Source of the DNA: Clostridia bacterium
GTDB taxonomy: Bacteria; Bacillota; Clostridia; Oscillospirales; RGIG5554
Direction of reading: 5' to 3'
Length of the DNA: 64,000 nt
NCBI GenBank assembly: GCA_017507855.1
Contig: JAFWAE010000026.1
Coordinates: forward strand, 1-64,000
The notes beneath the pieces are model-generated. The model was not told the origin of the DNA. It made no database searches and saw only the letters and a list, made by a program, of their open reading frames with translations. The position numbers were made by a program, and so were the translations under genes. The number at the start of each line of letters is the position of its first letter. The first letter of the stretch is position 1. Shown here one piece after another: positions 24,484-33,120 of this stretch.

Positions 24484-26898
24484 TTATTCGCATTTGGTAA
24501 TGCGGGCGTAATTGGCCATCAGGCGCTTGGTGCCAACCGTATCGAAGGCGATCTCCATCAGCACGTCGCCTCCCATTTCCGTTTTCTTTAGCAAGGTGCC
24601 TTCGCCAAAGGTGGGGTGCTTGACGCGACCGCCCACCAGAAAGCCGGATACGTCGGCTTTGGGCTTTGAGGCGGGGCCGGCTCCCATGCCCATGGGCTTG
24701 GGGGTGGGCTTGGCCGCCGTGAGATGATGGGGAGAGGAAGCAGAGCGGTTGCTGTAAGAAGTGCGGGAGGTATAACCGCCGAAGGATGTTTGAGGACGGA
24801 AAGGGCTTTCCTCTTCCGGCTTATCCAACAGTTCGTCGGGAATCTCCGTAACAAAGCGGGAGATGGGGGAAAACATGGTTTGGCCGTGGATCATCCGACG
24901 TTTGGCATAGGTCAGCTCCAGGCGTTCCTTGGCGCGGGTCATGGCCACGTAGGCCAGGCGCCGTTCTTCCTCCAGCTCCTCCCGTTCCAACAGCGCCGCA
25001 CCGGAGGGGAAGAGCCCGTCCTCCATACCCACCACGAACACACAGGGGAATTCCAATCCCTTGGCGGCGTGCACGGTCATCAGGGTGACGGTTTCGGCTT
25101 GGGCGTTGTAGTCGTCCAGATCCGACACCAAAGCGGCGTCCTCCAAAAAGCCTCCCAATGTGGCTTCCTCGTGCTCGGTGGCGTAGGCGGTCATGGAGCT
25201 GGCAAGCTCTTCAATATTTTGCAGCTTGTCCTGCCAATTATCCTCGGTTTCTTTTAAATAAGCGGCGTATCCCGTTTTTTCCACAATGGCGTCCACGATA
25301 CCGTTCAGGCCTACCTCCTCCAACGTGCGGCGAAGGTCGTCGATCAGGGCGGCGAAGGCGGCCAGTTTTGCCGCCGAGGCGCCCAGACCCGGATAGGTGG
25401 TGGCGTTGCGGCAGACCTCAAAAAGGGGAATTTGCAGGTATTCGGCCAGCTTTTGGGCCTTTTCCACCGAAGCCTCCCCAATGCCCCGCTTGGGCAAATT
25501 GATGATGCGCTTGAGGCGCACGGCATCTCCCCCGTTGTGGATCACGGACAAATAGGAGGTCAAGTCCTTGATCTCCTTGCGGTCGTAAAAGCGGTGGCCG
25601 CCGAAAATGCGGTACGGAAGACCGCTGCGGGCAAAGGTGCTTTCAAAGCTGAGAGATTGCTTGTTGGTGCGGTAAAGCACGGCAAAATCCGAAAACGGGC
25701 GTTTCTCTAAGATAGCCAGATTTTGAATTTGGGAGCAGACGTACAAGGCCTCCGCCCGATCGTCCTCGGCGGTCTGCAGATGCACGGGTACGCCGTCCTT
25801 TTTTTCTGTCCACAGCTCCTTGCCCTTGCGTCCTACGTTGTTGCGGATCACGGCGTTGGCGGCATCCAGGATCTGGGAGGTGGAGCGGTAATTTCGCTCC
25901 AGACGGATGACCTTGGCATCACAGAAAATTTGGTCGAAGCCCAAAATGTTTTCTACCGTGGCACCGCGGAAGCGGTAAATGCTTTGGTCGTCGTCTCCCA
26001 CCACGCAAAGGTTGCGGTAATGAGAGGTCAACAAATGAACCAGCAGATCTTGTGCCGTGTTGGTATCCTGGTATTCGTCGATCATGACGTAGCGGAAGCG
26101 GCGGCGGTAATAATCTGCACGGTCCGGGAACTCCTGTAAAATGCGCACCGTGTTCCAGATCAGGTCGTCAAAATCCATGGCGTTATTCTGAAGCAGACGC
26201 TGCTGATAGAGGCGATAGACGTCCGCGATCTTTTCCGTCCTGAAATTGCCGACTCCTTTTTTGGCCAACTCATCGGGGCCCAGCATCTCGTTTTTGGCGT
26301 TGGAGATCTCGGAAAGGACGGCACGGGGAGCGTATTGCTTGGGATCCAGGGAAAGGGCCTTCAAGCATTCGGTAATCAGGCGCTTCGTGTCGTCGGTATC
26401 GTAGATGGTAAAGTCGGACCCATAGCCCAATAAGGAGGCGGTGCGTCGCAAAATTTTGACACAAAAGCGGTGAAAGGTGCCGCTGACGATCTCGTGAGCC
26501 TGTTCGGGCAGCTTGGCTTCCAAACGCTGGCCGATCTCGGCGGCGGCTTTGTTGGTAAAGGTGATGGCCAACACCTCGTAGGGACGTGGCGTGGGCAAAG
26601 CAAATTGAGGTAAGAGCCGCCGCCAATCATCTCCGGCAAAACAGGCTTCCATGGTCTCCATTTCCGTTTCGGTGAAGCCGGCGGGCAGTCGATCGTCGAA
26701 ATAGGCGTTGCCGTACTGAAGCAGAAAACCGATGCGCTCGATCAGCACGGTGGTTTTACCGCTTCCGGCGCCTGCCAGTACCAGCAAGGGACCGTCCACC
26801 GTAAAAACAGCCTGCTGCTGCTGCGGATTCAAATGGGCGAATTCGCGCTCAAACACGCGCTTCTTTAATTGGATATAGCGCTGCGATAAATGGCTCAT
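24484..26898 (-). CDS. pcrA: ATP-dependent DNA helicase PcrA/UvrD
   Basis: An 804-residue superfamily 1A 3'-5' helicase used in repair and in clearing proteins from DNA. Motifs in order: LNPQQQQAV (Q), LAGAGSGKTTVLIERI (I), ITFTNKAAAEI (Ia), MIDEYQDTN (II), VVGDDDQSIYRFRGA (III), RLERNYRS (IV), VTLMTVHAAKGLEFPCVFVVG (V) and ERRLAYVAMTRAKERL (VI). About 35 extra residues sit between motifs I and Ia. The C terminus (about 700-804) has the PcrA-type RNA-polymerase/protein-interaction tail with VGGRVKHPTFGEGTLL. It lies between jag and copA on the same strand. Confidence 0.96.
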   Translation of the reverse strand: MSHLSQRYIQLKKRVFEREFAHLNPQQQQAVFTVDGPLLVLAGAGSGKTTVLIERIGFLLQYGNAYFDDRLPAGFTETEMETMEACFAGDDWRRLLPQFALPTPRPYEVLAITFTNKAAAEIGQRLEAKLPEQAHEIVSGTFHRFCVKILRRTASLLGYGSDFTIYDTDDTKRLITECLKALSLDPKQYAPRAVLSEISNAKNEMLGPDELAKKGVGNFRTEKIADVYRLYQQRLLQNNAMDFDDLIWNTVRILQEFPDRADYYRRRFRYVMIDEYQDTNTAQDLLVHLLTSHYRNLCVVGDDDQSIYRFRGATVENILGFDQIFCDAKVIRLERNYRSTSQILDAANAVIRNNVGRKGKELWTEKKDGVPVHLQTAEDDRAEALYVCSQIQNLAILEKRPFSDFAVLYRTNKQSLSFESTFARSGLPYRIFGGHRFYDRKEIKDLTSYLSVIHNGGDAVRLKRIINLPKRGIGEASVEKAQKLAEYLQIPLFEVCRNATTYPGLGASAAKLAAFAALIDDLRRTLEEVGLNGIVDAIVEKTGYAAYLKETEDNWQDKLQNIEELASSMTAYATEHEEATLGGFLEDAALVSDLDDYNAQAETVTLMTVHAAKGLEFPCVFVVGMEDGLFPSGAALLEREELEEERRLAYVAMTRAKERLELTYAKRRMIHGQTMFSPISRFVTEIPDELLDKPEEESPFRPQTSFGGYTSRTSYSNRSASSPHHLTAAKPTPKPMGMGAGPASKPKADVSGFLVGGRVKHPTFGEGTLLKKTEMGGDVLMEIAFDTVGTKRLMANYARITKCE

Positions 26899-26933
26899 AC
26901 GATTTGTTTCCCCTTAATTTATGTAAAGAGCAC

Positions 26934-26974
26934 AAAAGGGTCGCCCGTCCAAGGGGACGGCCAACCCTTTGCCG
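26934..26974 (-). terminator. Terminator after jag
   Basis: On the minus strand a long stem (GGGTTGGCCGTCC with GGACGGGCGACCC, a few mismatches) follows the jag stop and ends in TTTT. It separates the rpmH-jag operon from pcrA. Confidence 0.75.
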
Positions 26975-26981
26975 AAAGCAG

Positions 26982-27641
26982 TTATCTTCCGCGGCGGGAG
27001 TTGCTGCGTGCTGCATTGGCAGCACTGACAACAACGCGGCGGTTGGGTTCCTCACCCACGGAATGGGTGGTGACCCCCTCCACATCCTGCAACACGGAGT
27101 GCACGATGCGGCGGTCGTAGGAGGACATGGGTTCCATGGTGATGTTGCGGCGATATTTCAAAGCGCGCTCTGCGGTGCGGCGTGCGGCTGCGCCTACGCT
27201 TTCTTCTCGCTTGGCGCGATAACCGCCGGCATCCAAGTGGATCTTGTTGGGCTTTTCCTCAGACTTGCTGCAAAGCATGAGGTTGGTCAGCTGTTGCAGG
27301 GCGTCCAGCGTTTCGCCGTGGCGTCCCACCAGCGGACCCAGATCTTCCCCACGCAGGTCGTAGCAAAGGCGGCCGTCGTCCTGGGAGATCAGTACGGCTT
27401 CGGCATTTACGCCCAAGCGGCGGATCAGCTCGTCCAAATAAGCCTTGGCTTCATCCTCGGGTTCGGTTTCCACGTATACGCGCACTTTGGCGTCGATGCC
27501 GCCCAAGCCCAAGAAGCCTTTGACCGGCACGTCCAACACGTCGTATTGGACTTCGTCAGCGGAAAGACCCAACTTGGCCGCGCCGTTGGCAACGGCCTGC
27601 TCAATGGTTTTGGCGGTGGCGATGACTTCGGTGGTACTCAT
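26982..27641 (-). CDS. khpB: RNA-binding protein Jag/KhpB
   Basis: A 219-residue protein with the three Jag parts: an N-terminal Jag-N domain (1-50, with DVPVKGFLGLGG), a KH domain (about 75-150, DLGPLVGRHGETLDALQQLTN, the GxxG-type loop) and an R3H domain (LDAGGYRAKREES, then MSSYDRRIVHSVLQ). It binds RNA, in some Firmicutes as a KhpA/KhpB dimer affecting cell elongation. It is the last gene of rpmH-rnpA-yidD-yidC-jag, 26 bases after yidC. Confidence 0.95.
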   Translation of the reverse strand: MSTTEVIATAKTIEQAVANGAAKLGLSADEVQYDVLDVPVKGFLGLGGIDAKVRVYVETEPEDEAKAYLDELIRRLGVNAEAVLISQDDGRLCYDLRGEDLGPLVGRHGETLDALQQLTNLMLCSKSEEKPNKIHLDAGGYRAKREESVGAAARRTAERALKYRRNITMEPMSSYDRRIVHSVLQDVEGVTTHSVGEEPNRRVVVSAANAARSNSRRGR

Positions 27642-27667
27642 GGTGAGTTTCGTTCCTTTCAGGCAAG

Positions 27668-28681
27668 TTATTCGTCGTCCTCGTCCGGATCGGTGGAGCG
27701 AGAACGGCGGCGGGTGCCGTCGGCAGTGTTCAGCGGTGCTTTTTTCACCTTGGGAGAAGCAGGCCGACGCTGCTTGTTGACCTTGACCATGGCCAAAGCC
27801 TCTTCACGGGTGGGGTAATGCACCGGGTACATTCTGGAGAGAATGAAGGATTGCAGGATCATGGCCAGGTTGGAGAAGATCCAGTACAGACCCAAGCCGG
27901 AGGGAAGCATAAAGGCAAAGACCACGCTCATCAGCGGCATGAATTTCATAAAGGAGTTCATGCCCTTGGAGGGGTCGTCCTCTGTCAGCACGGGAGGCAT
28001 GGGGTTGAACTTTTTCATCAGAAACTGGTACAGATAAGAGGTGGCGCCGGAAAGAACGGGAATAATGATCAGCAACTGGAAAAAGTTGGTGCCGATGATC
28101 TGCGTCAGATCCATACCCAGGAAGTTGAAGTTCAGGTCCTGCAGGCGGGAGATCTCTTCAGCGGCTGCGTTGGGAAGCGCGGCAGCGGCCTCGGTTCCCA
28201 GCTTTTGCACCTCGCTGATGATCTGCAGTTCCTTGCCTTGGGCAATCTTGAGGGTGGTGCCTTCACCCAGAATGCTCATGAAGTTTTCAATGTTAAAGCC
28301 GAGCATATAGGTGATGGGGCGATAAATAGCCCGATACAGGGCAATGATCAGCGGGAATTGCAACAAGGTGGGCAGGCATCCTGCCAGCTGATTGACCTTG
28401 TTGGCCTTGTACATGGCCTGCAGCTCCGCATAGTATTTTTGTTGAGCGGTCTGATCCAGGTTGCGAAGATTGCCGGGGCCGCCGTAACGGTTCTGAATGG
28501 CGATCTCCTGGGGATAGACCTTCGCCTTGCGGGACGAAGAGCGTTGTTGGGGAATACCCAAAGGAAAAAGCACGGCCTTTGTGATCACGGTAAACAAAAG
28601 AATGGCCAGGCCGTAACTGTCGACCAGGTCATAGCAAAACATCAATAACCAACCGAAGGCCCTGTACATAGCGTCAAACAT
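27668..28681 (-). CDS. yidC: Membrane protein insertase YidC
   Basis: Inserts proteins into the cytoplasmic membrane, alone or with Sec. The 337-residue product has the YidC2/OxaA fold: TM1 near residue 20, the cytosolic helical hairpin (NRYGGPGNLRNLDQTAQQKY), then TM segments including NQLAGCLPTLLQFPLIIALYRAI and MSVVFAFMLPSGLGLYWI, and a basic tail (RRRSRSTDPDEDDE mixes basic and acidic). The start is the ATG after AAAGGAATTC; the longer reading begins at an ATG without RBS. An extended loop of about 40 residues between TM2 and TM3 is larger than in Bacillus. Confidence 0.95.
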   Translation of the reverse strand: MFDAMYRAFGWLLMFCYDLVDSYGLAILLFTVITKAVLFPLGIPQQRSSSRKAKVYPQEIAIQNRYGGPGNLRNLDQTAQQKYYAELQAMYKANKVNQLAGCLPTLLQFPLIIALYRAIYRPITYMLGFNIENFMSILGEGTTLKIAQGKELQIISEVQKLGTEAAAALPNAAAEEISRLQDLNFNFLGMDLTQIIGTNFFQLLIIIPVLSGATSYLYQFLMKKFNPMPPVLTEDDPSKGMNSFMKFMPLMSVVFAFMLPSGLGLYWIFSNLAMILQSFILSRMYPVHYPTREEALAMVKVNKQRRPASPKVKKAPLNTADGTRRRSRSTDPDEDDE

Positions 28682-28736
28682 GAAGAATTCCTTTCCTGGG
28701 GCCAAGAAGCAAAAACAGGTGGAGGCCCATAAATGA

Positions 28737-28946
28737 TCAAGGTACGGGGTCGTACCCCCCTCGGCAGAAGGGATGACAGCGCAAAAGGCGCCTCAAAGCA
28801 AGCCAAGCGCCTTTCCATGCGCCGTATTTGGTAATGGCCTGCAGCGCGTATTCCGAGCAAGTAGGCACAAAACGGCAGCAGGAAGGCTTGGCCGGGGAAA
28901 TGTGCCGCCTGTAAAAGCGGATCAACCAAAGTAAAAAACGTTTCAT
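28737..28946 (-). CDS. yidD: Membrane protein insertion efficiency factor YidD
   Basis: A 69-residue protein with the invariant family core ([20 protein letters not shown] with SEYALQAI after it), which aids YidC-dependent insertion. It overlaps rnpA by 4 bases (ATGA) and precedes yidC, the conserved order. Confidence 0.95.
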   Translation of the reverse strand: MKRFLLWLIRFYRRHISPAKPSCCRFVPTCSEYALQAITKYGAWKGAWLALRRLLRCHPFCRGGYDPVP

Positions 28947-29287
28947 TGTTCTTTTTCAACAAGACCGGCCGCAGTAAGCAGGCCGGTCATTCCGTTGAGC
29001 ACCGCGTTCATTTTAACGTCCACCGTGCGCCGTCTGGCCACCAGGATCAGATCGTACCCGGGGCGAAGGCGGGGGGCAAGGAGACGGTATGCCTCTGTCA
29101 GCAGCCGTTTGGCGCGGTTGCGCTGTACGGCATTGCCGATCTTTGTGCTGGCAGTGATTCCGATGCGGTTAAAGGCGCGGCGGTTCTTGCGGTAATAGAT
29201 CGCGCAAACAGAACAGACCGCGCCGGTACCTCTGGCATAGAGGCGGCGGAAATCCCTGCTTTGGTTCAGCTTTTGGATGGGGGGCAT
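28943..29287 (-). CDS. rnpA: Ribonuclease P protein component
   Basis: The 114-residue protein subunit that helps RNase P RNA trim tRNA 5' ends. It has the family's N-terminal helix ([14 protein letters not shown]) and the RNR signature ([18 protein letters not shown]). It starts 3 bases after rpmH and overlaps yidD by 4, so translation is coupled. Confidence 0.97.
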   Translation of the reverse strand: MPPIQKLNQSRDFRRLYARGTGAVCSVCAIYYRKNRRAFNRIGITASTKIGNAVQRNRAKRLLTEAYRLLAPRLRPGYDLILVARRRTVDVKMNAVLNGMTGLLTAAGLVEKEQ

Positions 29288-29290
29288 AGA

Positions 29291-29425
29291 TCAGTAGGAC
29301 AGCCTTTTTCTGCCTTTGGCCCGTCTTGCGGACAAGATCTTGCGGCCGTTTTTGGTACGCATTCTCTTGCGGAAGCCATGTTCCTTCTGACGCTGCAGCT
29401 TCTTGGGCTGATAGGTTCGCAACAT
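29291..29425 (-). CDS. rpmH: Ribosomal protein bL34
   Basis: A 44-residue basic protein of the 50S subunit. The minus-strand translation begins [18 protein letters not shown] and has [19 protein letters not shown] near the end, an unambiguous bL34. First gene of the rpmH-rnpA-yidD-yidC-jag operon that lies near the replication origin in most bacteria; dnaA is not beside it here. Confidence 0.97.
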   Translation of the reverse strand: MLRTYQPKKLQRQKEHGFRKRMRTKNGRKILSARRAKGRKRLSY

Positions 29426-29509
29426 ACTTGAGCACCTCCGTGACTTTTGTGTATATTCCGCGCGCATCCCAGGGCGGATACGCGCCGGGCTTTATAGCGA
29501 GCAACACCT

Positions 29510-29539
29510 ATTATACACACTTTTCAACGCTTTTGTCAA
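29510..29539 (-). promoter_or_regulatory. Sigma-A promoter of rpmH operon
   Basis: Minus-strand TTGACA (29539-29534), 18-base spacer, TATAAT (29515-29510), about 85 bases before rpmH. Confidence 0.8.
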
Positions 29540-29610
29540 CTCTTATTTTTCTATTTATGGAAATGATTTTAAAAAAAATTAAAAAAACAGCGAAAAAACA
29601 TAAAAAAATA

Positions 29611-29639
29611 TTGCTTTTTTTCGCAAATAAATGTAGAAT
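29611..29639 (+). promoter_or_regulatory. Promoter of hppA
   Basis: TTGCTT at 29611-29616, 17-base spacer, TAGAAT at 29634-29639, in a very A/T-rich stretch (29535-29645), 31 bases before hppA. Confidence 0.5.
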
Positions 29640-29670
29640 ATAAGGAAATAGAAGATTGAGGAGGAAAAAC

Positions 29671-31725
29671 ATGCTGCAGTATTTTGCACCGCTGGCCGTT
29701 TTGGCGGCGGCAATTTTTGTTGTGTGTACGCTTCGCAGGTTACTGCGCTTTCCCGAAGGTGAAGGAAAGGTCTTGAAAATCGCCAAAGCCATCCGTTCGG
29801 GAGCTAATGCCTATTTGTCACGGCAGTACCGCACCGTGATCCTGATTTTTGCGGTGGTATTTGTATTGCTTGGCGGACTGGCACTGGCCAAACTGGTCAA
29901 CCCCTTTATTCCCTTTGCCTTTTTGACGGGCGGCTTGTATTCCGGTCTGGCGGGCTTTGTGGGCATGAAGGTGGCTACCCGTGCCAATTCCCGTACGGCG
30001 TTAGCTGCATCCGAAGGGCTGAACAAGGGCCTTCGCGCCGCGTTTTCTGCCGGCAGTATCATGGGCTTTACCGTGGTGGGCCTGGGCTTGCTGGACCTTT
30101 CCGTTTGGTATTTCCTGCTGAAATATGTGTTCCACCTGGTTGATACGGACATTGGCACCAACATGCTGACCTTTGGCATGGGCGCTTCCTTTATGGCTTT
30201 ATTTGCCCGTATCGGCGGCGGTATCTTCACCAAAGCGGCCGACGTGGGCGCCGACCTGGTTGGTAAGGTGGAAGCCGGCATCCCCGAGGATGACGAGCGC
30301 AACCCCGCCGTTATTGCTGACAACGTGGGTGACAACGTGGGCGACGTGGCCGGCATGGGCGCCGACCTGTACGAATCCTACGTGGGCTCTATCGTTTCTG
30401 CTTGTGCCCTGGGGGCCGTGGCCGGCATTAAGAACGGCCTGGTGTTGCCTTTGGCCATGGCGGGTGTCGGTGTGCTTTGCTCTATTGTGGGTACGTTTTT
30501 CGTCAAGACCGGCGAAAGAGCAGACCAACGTTCCCTTCTTAACTCCCTGCGCCGCGGCACGATCGTTGCCTCTGTGCTGGCAGCGTTGGCATTCCTGCCT
30601 CTGATCTGGCTGGGAACGGGCAACCCCATGCTGTATCTGTCCGTCCTTTGCGGTCTGGGAGCCGGTGTGGCCGTGGGGTACACCACCGAATATTTCACTT
30701 CCGATTCTTATAAACCCACCCGTGCTGTGGCGGAAAGCTCCAACACGGGTACGGCTACTACCATTATCGAAGGCCTGGCTTTGGGCTTCCGTTCCACGGT
30801 GCTTCCCGTGCTGATCATCGGCGCGGCCATCATTGGCAGCTTCCTGTTTGCCAAGGGGGCGGACGGCACGGCACAGCAGGGCTTGCTGGGCATTGCCCTG
30901 GCGGCGGTAGGTATGCTTTCCACCCTGGGTATTACCCTTTCCACGGATGCTTACGGCCCCATTGCGGATAATGCCGGCGGCATTGCGCAGATGGCAGGGT
31001 TGGACGAAAGCGTGCGCGAGCGCACGGATGCGTTGGATTCCCTGGGCAACACCACGGCAGCCATGGGCAAGGGCTTTGCTATTGGCTCTGCGGCTCTGAC
31101 TTCTCTGGCTTTGTTGGTTTCCTTTGTAGAAAAGACCGGCTTGACCGGTGATTCCTTGAATTTGACAGATCCCAAGGTATTGACGGGCTTGTTGGTGGGT
31201 GCTATGTTACCCATGCTCTTCTCGGCTATGACCATGAGTGCGGTAGGCCGTGCGGCTTCCAAGATCGTAGTGGAAGTCCGCCGTCAGTTCCGCGAGATCG
31301 CGGGGATCATGACGGGCGAAGGAAATCCCGACTACGCCAGTTGCGTGGATATTTGCACGAAGGCAGCTCTTCACGAAATGGTGGCTCCTGCCGTGGCAGC
31401 ATTGATCGCCCCCGTACTGGTGGGCTTCTTCCTGGGGGCAGGCGGTCTGCTGGGTATGCTGGCAGGCGCTACGGCTACCGGCTTTTTGCTGGCGGTGATG
31501 ATGTCCAACAGCGGTGGCGCTTGGGACAATGCGAAAAAATACGTGGAAAGCGGCTACGGCGGCGGAAAAGGCAGCCAATGCCATAAGGCCACGGTGGTGG
31601 GCGACACGGTGGGCGATCCCTTCAAGGATACCTCCGGTCCTTCCATCAACATTTTGATCAAGCTGCTTTCTGTGGTTTCCATCACGCTGTCCGACCTGAT
31701 CTTGGCCATTTCTTTATTTAAATAA
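29671..31725 (+). CDS. hppA: K+-dependent membrane-bound pyrophosphatase
   Basis: Hydrolyses pyrophosphate and uses the energy to pump H+ and/or Na+. The 684-residue protein has about 16 TM helices. The active site is plain: [20 protein letters not shown], then [20 protein letters not shown], and near the end the second Asp-rich motif with KKYVESG and [16 protein letters not shown]. The motif [10 protein letters not shown] has Ala (residue 463), not Lys, which marks the K+-requiring subfamily; whether it pumps Na+ or H+ is not clear by eye. The start is the ATG after GAGGAGG, not the TTG five codons earlier. First of three same-strand genes. Confidence 0.96.
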   Translation: MLQYFAPLAVLAAAIFVVCTLRRLLRFPEGEGKVLKIAKAIRSGANAYLSRQYRTVILIFAVVFVLLGGLALAKLVNPFIPFAFLTGGLYSGLAGFVGMKVATRANSRTALAASEGLNKGLRAAFSAGSIMGFTVVGLGLLDLSVWYFLLKYVFHLVDTDIGTNMLTFGMGASFMALFARIGGGIFTKAADVGADLVGKVEAGIPEDDERNPAVIADNVGDNVGDVAGMGADLYESYVGSIVSACALGAVAGIKNGLVLPLAMAGVGVLCSIVGTFFVKTGERADQRSLLNSLRRGTIVASVLAALAFLPLIWLGTGNPMLYLSVLCGLGAGVAVGYTTEYFTSDSYKPTRAVAESSNTGTATTIIEGLALGFRSTVLPVLIIGAAIIGSFLFAKGADGTAQQGLLGIALAAVGMLSTLGITLSTDAYGPIADNAGGIAQMAGLDESVRERTDALDSLGNTTAAMGKGFAIGSAALTSLALLVSFVEKTGLTGDSLNLTDPKVLTGLLVGAMLPMLFSAMTMSAVGRAASKIVVEVRRQFREIAGIMTGEGNPDYASCVDICTKAALHEMVAPAVAALIAPVLVGFFLGAGGLLGMLAGATATGFLLAVMMSNSGGAWDNAKKYVESGYGGGKGSQCHKATVVGDTVGDPFKDTSGPSINILIKLLSVVSITLSDLILAISLFK

Positions 31726-31740
31726 GTAAGGGGTGTACGT

Positions 31741-32226
31741 ATGACCCGCCGGGATAAGACCAATTATTATTTGGATATTGCGCAGACCGTAGGTACCCGC
31801 GGCACTTGCTTGCGGCGTAAATACGGCGCCATCATCGTCAAGGACGATGTGATCGTCTCTACGGGTTATGCTGGGGCGCCCCGCGGCAGAAAAAATTGCT
31901 GTGATTTGGGGTATTGCACCCGCCAAAAAATGAATATTCCCCGTGGCGAGCGTTACGAGCTTTGCCGCAGCGTGCACGCCGAGGCCAACGCCATTATTGC
32001 GGCGGCGCGGCCCGATATGTTGGGTTCCACCCTCTATTTGGTAGGGGTGGAAGCGGACGGAAGCTATACCAAGGACGCCCGCCCTTGCTCCATGTGTGCG
32101 CGTATGATCATCAATGCCGGGATCGAAACGGTGGTGGTGCGCAACACGGCAGATAGCTACACCGTTTTGCGCGTAGCGGATTTTGTGGAGCAGGACGACA
32201 GCCTGAACGGCACTTTCGGCTATTAA
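31741..32226 (+). CDS. dCMP deaminase family protein
   Basis: A 161-residue zinc-dependent deaminase converting dCMP to dUMP for thymidylate synthesis (ComEB-type). The zinc site is complete: HAEANAI (His and catalytic Glu) and PCSMCARMIINAG (two Cys). An extra Cys-rich stretch (KNCCDLGYCTRQ) matches the second zinc site of dCMP deaminases. It starts 15 bases after hppA with a modest RBS (AGGGGTG) and precedes nadC by 17 bases. Confidence 0.92.
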   Translation: MTRRDKTNYYLDIAQTVGTRGTCLRRKYGAIIVKDDVIVSTGYAGAPRGRKNCCDLGYCTRQKMNIPRGERYELCRSVHAEANAIIAAARPDMLGSTLYLVGVEADGSYTKDARPCSMCARMIINAGIETVVVRNTADSYTVLRVADFVEQDDSLNGTFGY

Positions 32227-32243
32227 GAAAGGGATCTGAAATC

Positions 32244-33074
32244 ATGAAATTGGATATGTCTTTGGTGGACCCCATTATTGTAAACACCTTGCGCGAGGAT
32301 ATGCCTAACGGGGATATTACCACCTCGGCTACCATTCCTGCGGGCACCCAAATCAGTGGGCGCTTTTTGGCTAAGCAAAGCGGCCGCGTGTGCGGCCTGG
32401 AAGTGGCGGCCAGAGTATTTGCTCTGGTGGATGAGAGTTTGGTGTTCACCCCATTGGTTGCAGAGGGGCAGGACGTGGAAAAGGGGACGCTTATTGCCCG
32501 TGTGGAAGGAAATGCGGACTCCATTTTAAAGGGAGAGCGCACCGCCTTGAATTTGTTGCAGCGCATGAGCGGGATTGCCACCGCGACGGCGCAGGCAGTG
32601 GCCATGGTGCAGGGCACTCGGGCTCGTATTGCCGACACCCGAAAAACCACCCCCGGTTTGCGGGTGATCGAAAAATACGCCGTTACCGTGGGCGGAGGCC
32701 TGAACCACCGCTTTAACCTCAGCGACGGGATCTTGATCAAGGACAACCACATTGCGGCGGCAGGGGGCATCACCCCCGCTGTGGAGGCGGCCCGCCGCGC
32801 TACCCATCTGCTGAAGATCGAGGTGGAAACGGAAACGCCTGAGCAAGTGGACGAAGCCCTGCAGGCAGGAGCCGACGTGATCATGCTGGACAATATGAGC
32901 CTGGAAATGATGGCGGATATGGTGCAGCGCATTCAAGGACGCGCTGTGACGGAGGCCTCCGGCAACATGGGCGAAAAGGACTTGGCTGCCGTGGCGGCCA
33001 CGGGCGTGGACGTGATCTCCATCGGGGCGTTGACACACACCGTGCAGTGCATGGATATCAGCCTAAAATTCTAA
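32244..33074 (+). CDS. nadC: Nicotinate-nucleotide pyrophosphorylase (carboxylating)
   Basis: Converts quinolinate and PRPP to nicotinate mononucleotide in NAD synthesis. The 276 residues carry the family landmarks: LREDMPNGDITT at the N terminus, ERTALNLLQRMSGIAT, RIADTRKTTPGLRVIEKYAV (substrate-binding Arg/Lys), GGLNHRFNLSDGILIKDNHI, and IMLDNM. nadA and nadB, its usual operon partners, are not adjacent. Confidence 0.96.
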   Translation: MKLDMSLVDPIIVNTLREDMPNGDITTSATIPAGTQISGRFLAKQSGRVCGLEVAARVFALVDESLVFTPLVAEGQDVEKGTLIARVEGNADSILKGERTALNLLQRMSGIATATAQAVAMVQGTRARIADTRKTTPGLRVIEKYAVTVGGGLNHRFNLSDGILIKDNHIAAAGGITPAVEAARRATHLLKIEVETETPEQVDEALQAGADVIMLDNMSLEMMADMVQRIQGRAVTEASGNMGEKDLAAVAATGVDVISIGALTHTVQCMDISLKF

Positions 33075-33083
33075 GATAAAACC

Positions 33084-33120
33084 AAAAGGCTTGGGAATGA
33101 TCCCAAGCCTTTTTTATTTT
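33084..33120. terminator. Terminator after nadC
   Basis: AAAAGGCTTGGGA pairs with its complement around a 4-base loop, followed by a long T-run. The convergent gene ends within the T-run, so it may serve both strands. Confidence 0.88.

Noticed and set aside
29511-29519. TTATACACA, an exact match to the DnaA-box pattern
   Set aside because: A single exact box (plus one imperfect neighbour near 29447) that coincides with the rpmH -10 region; not enough to call an origin.
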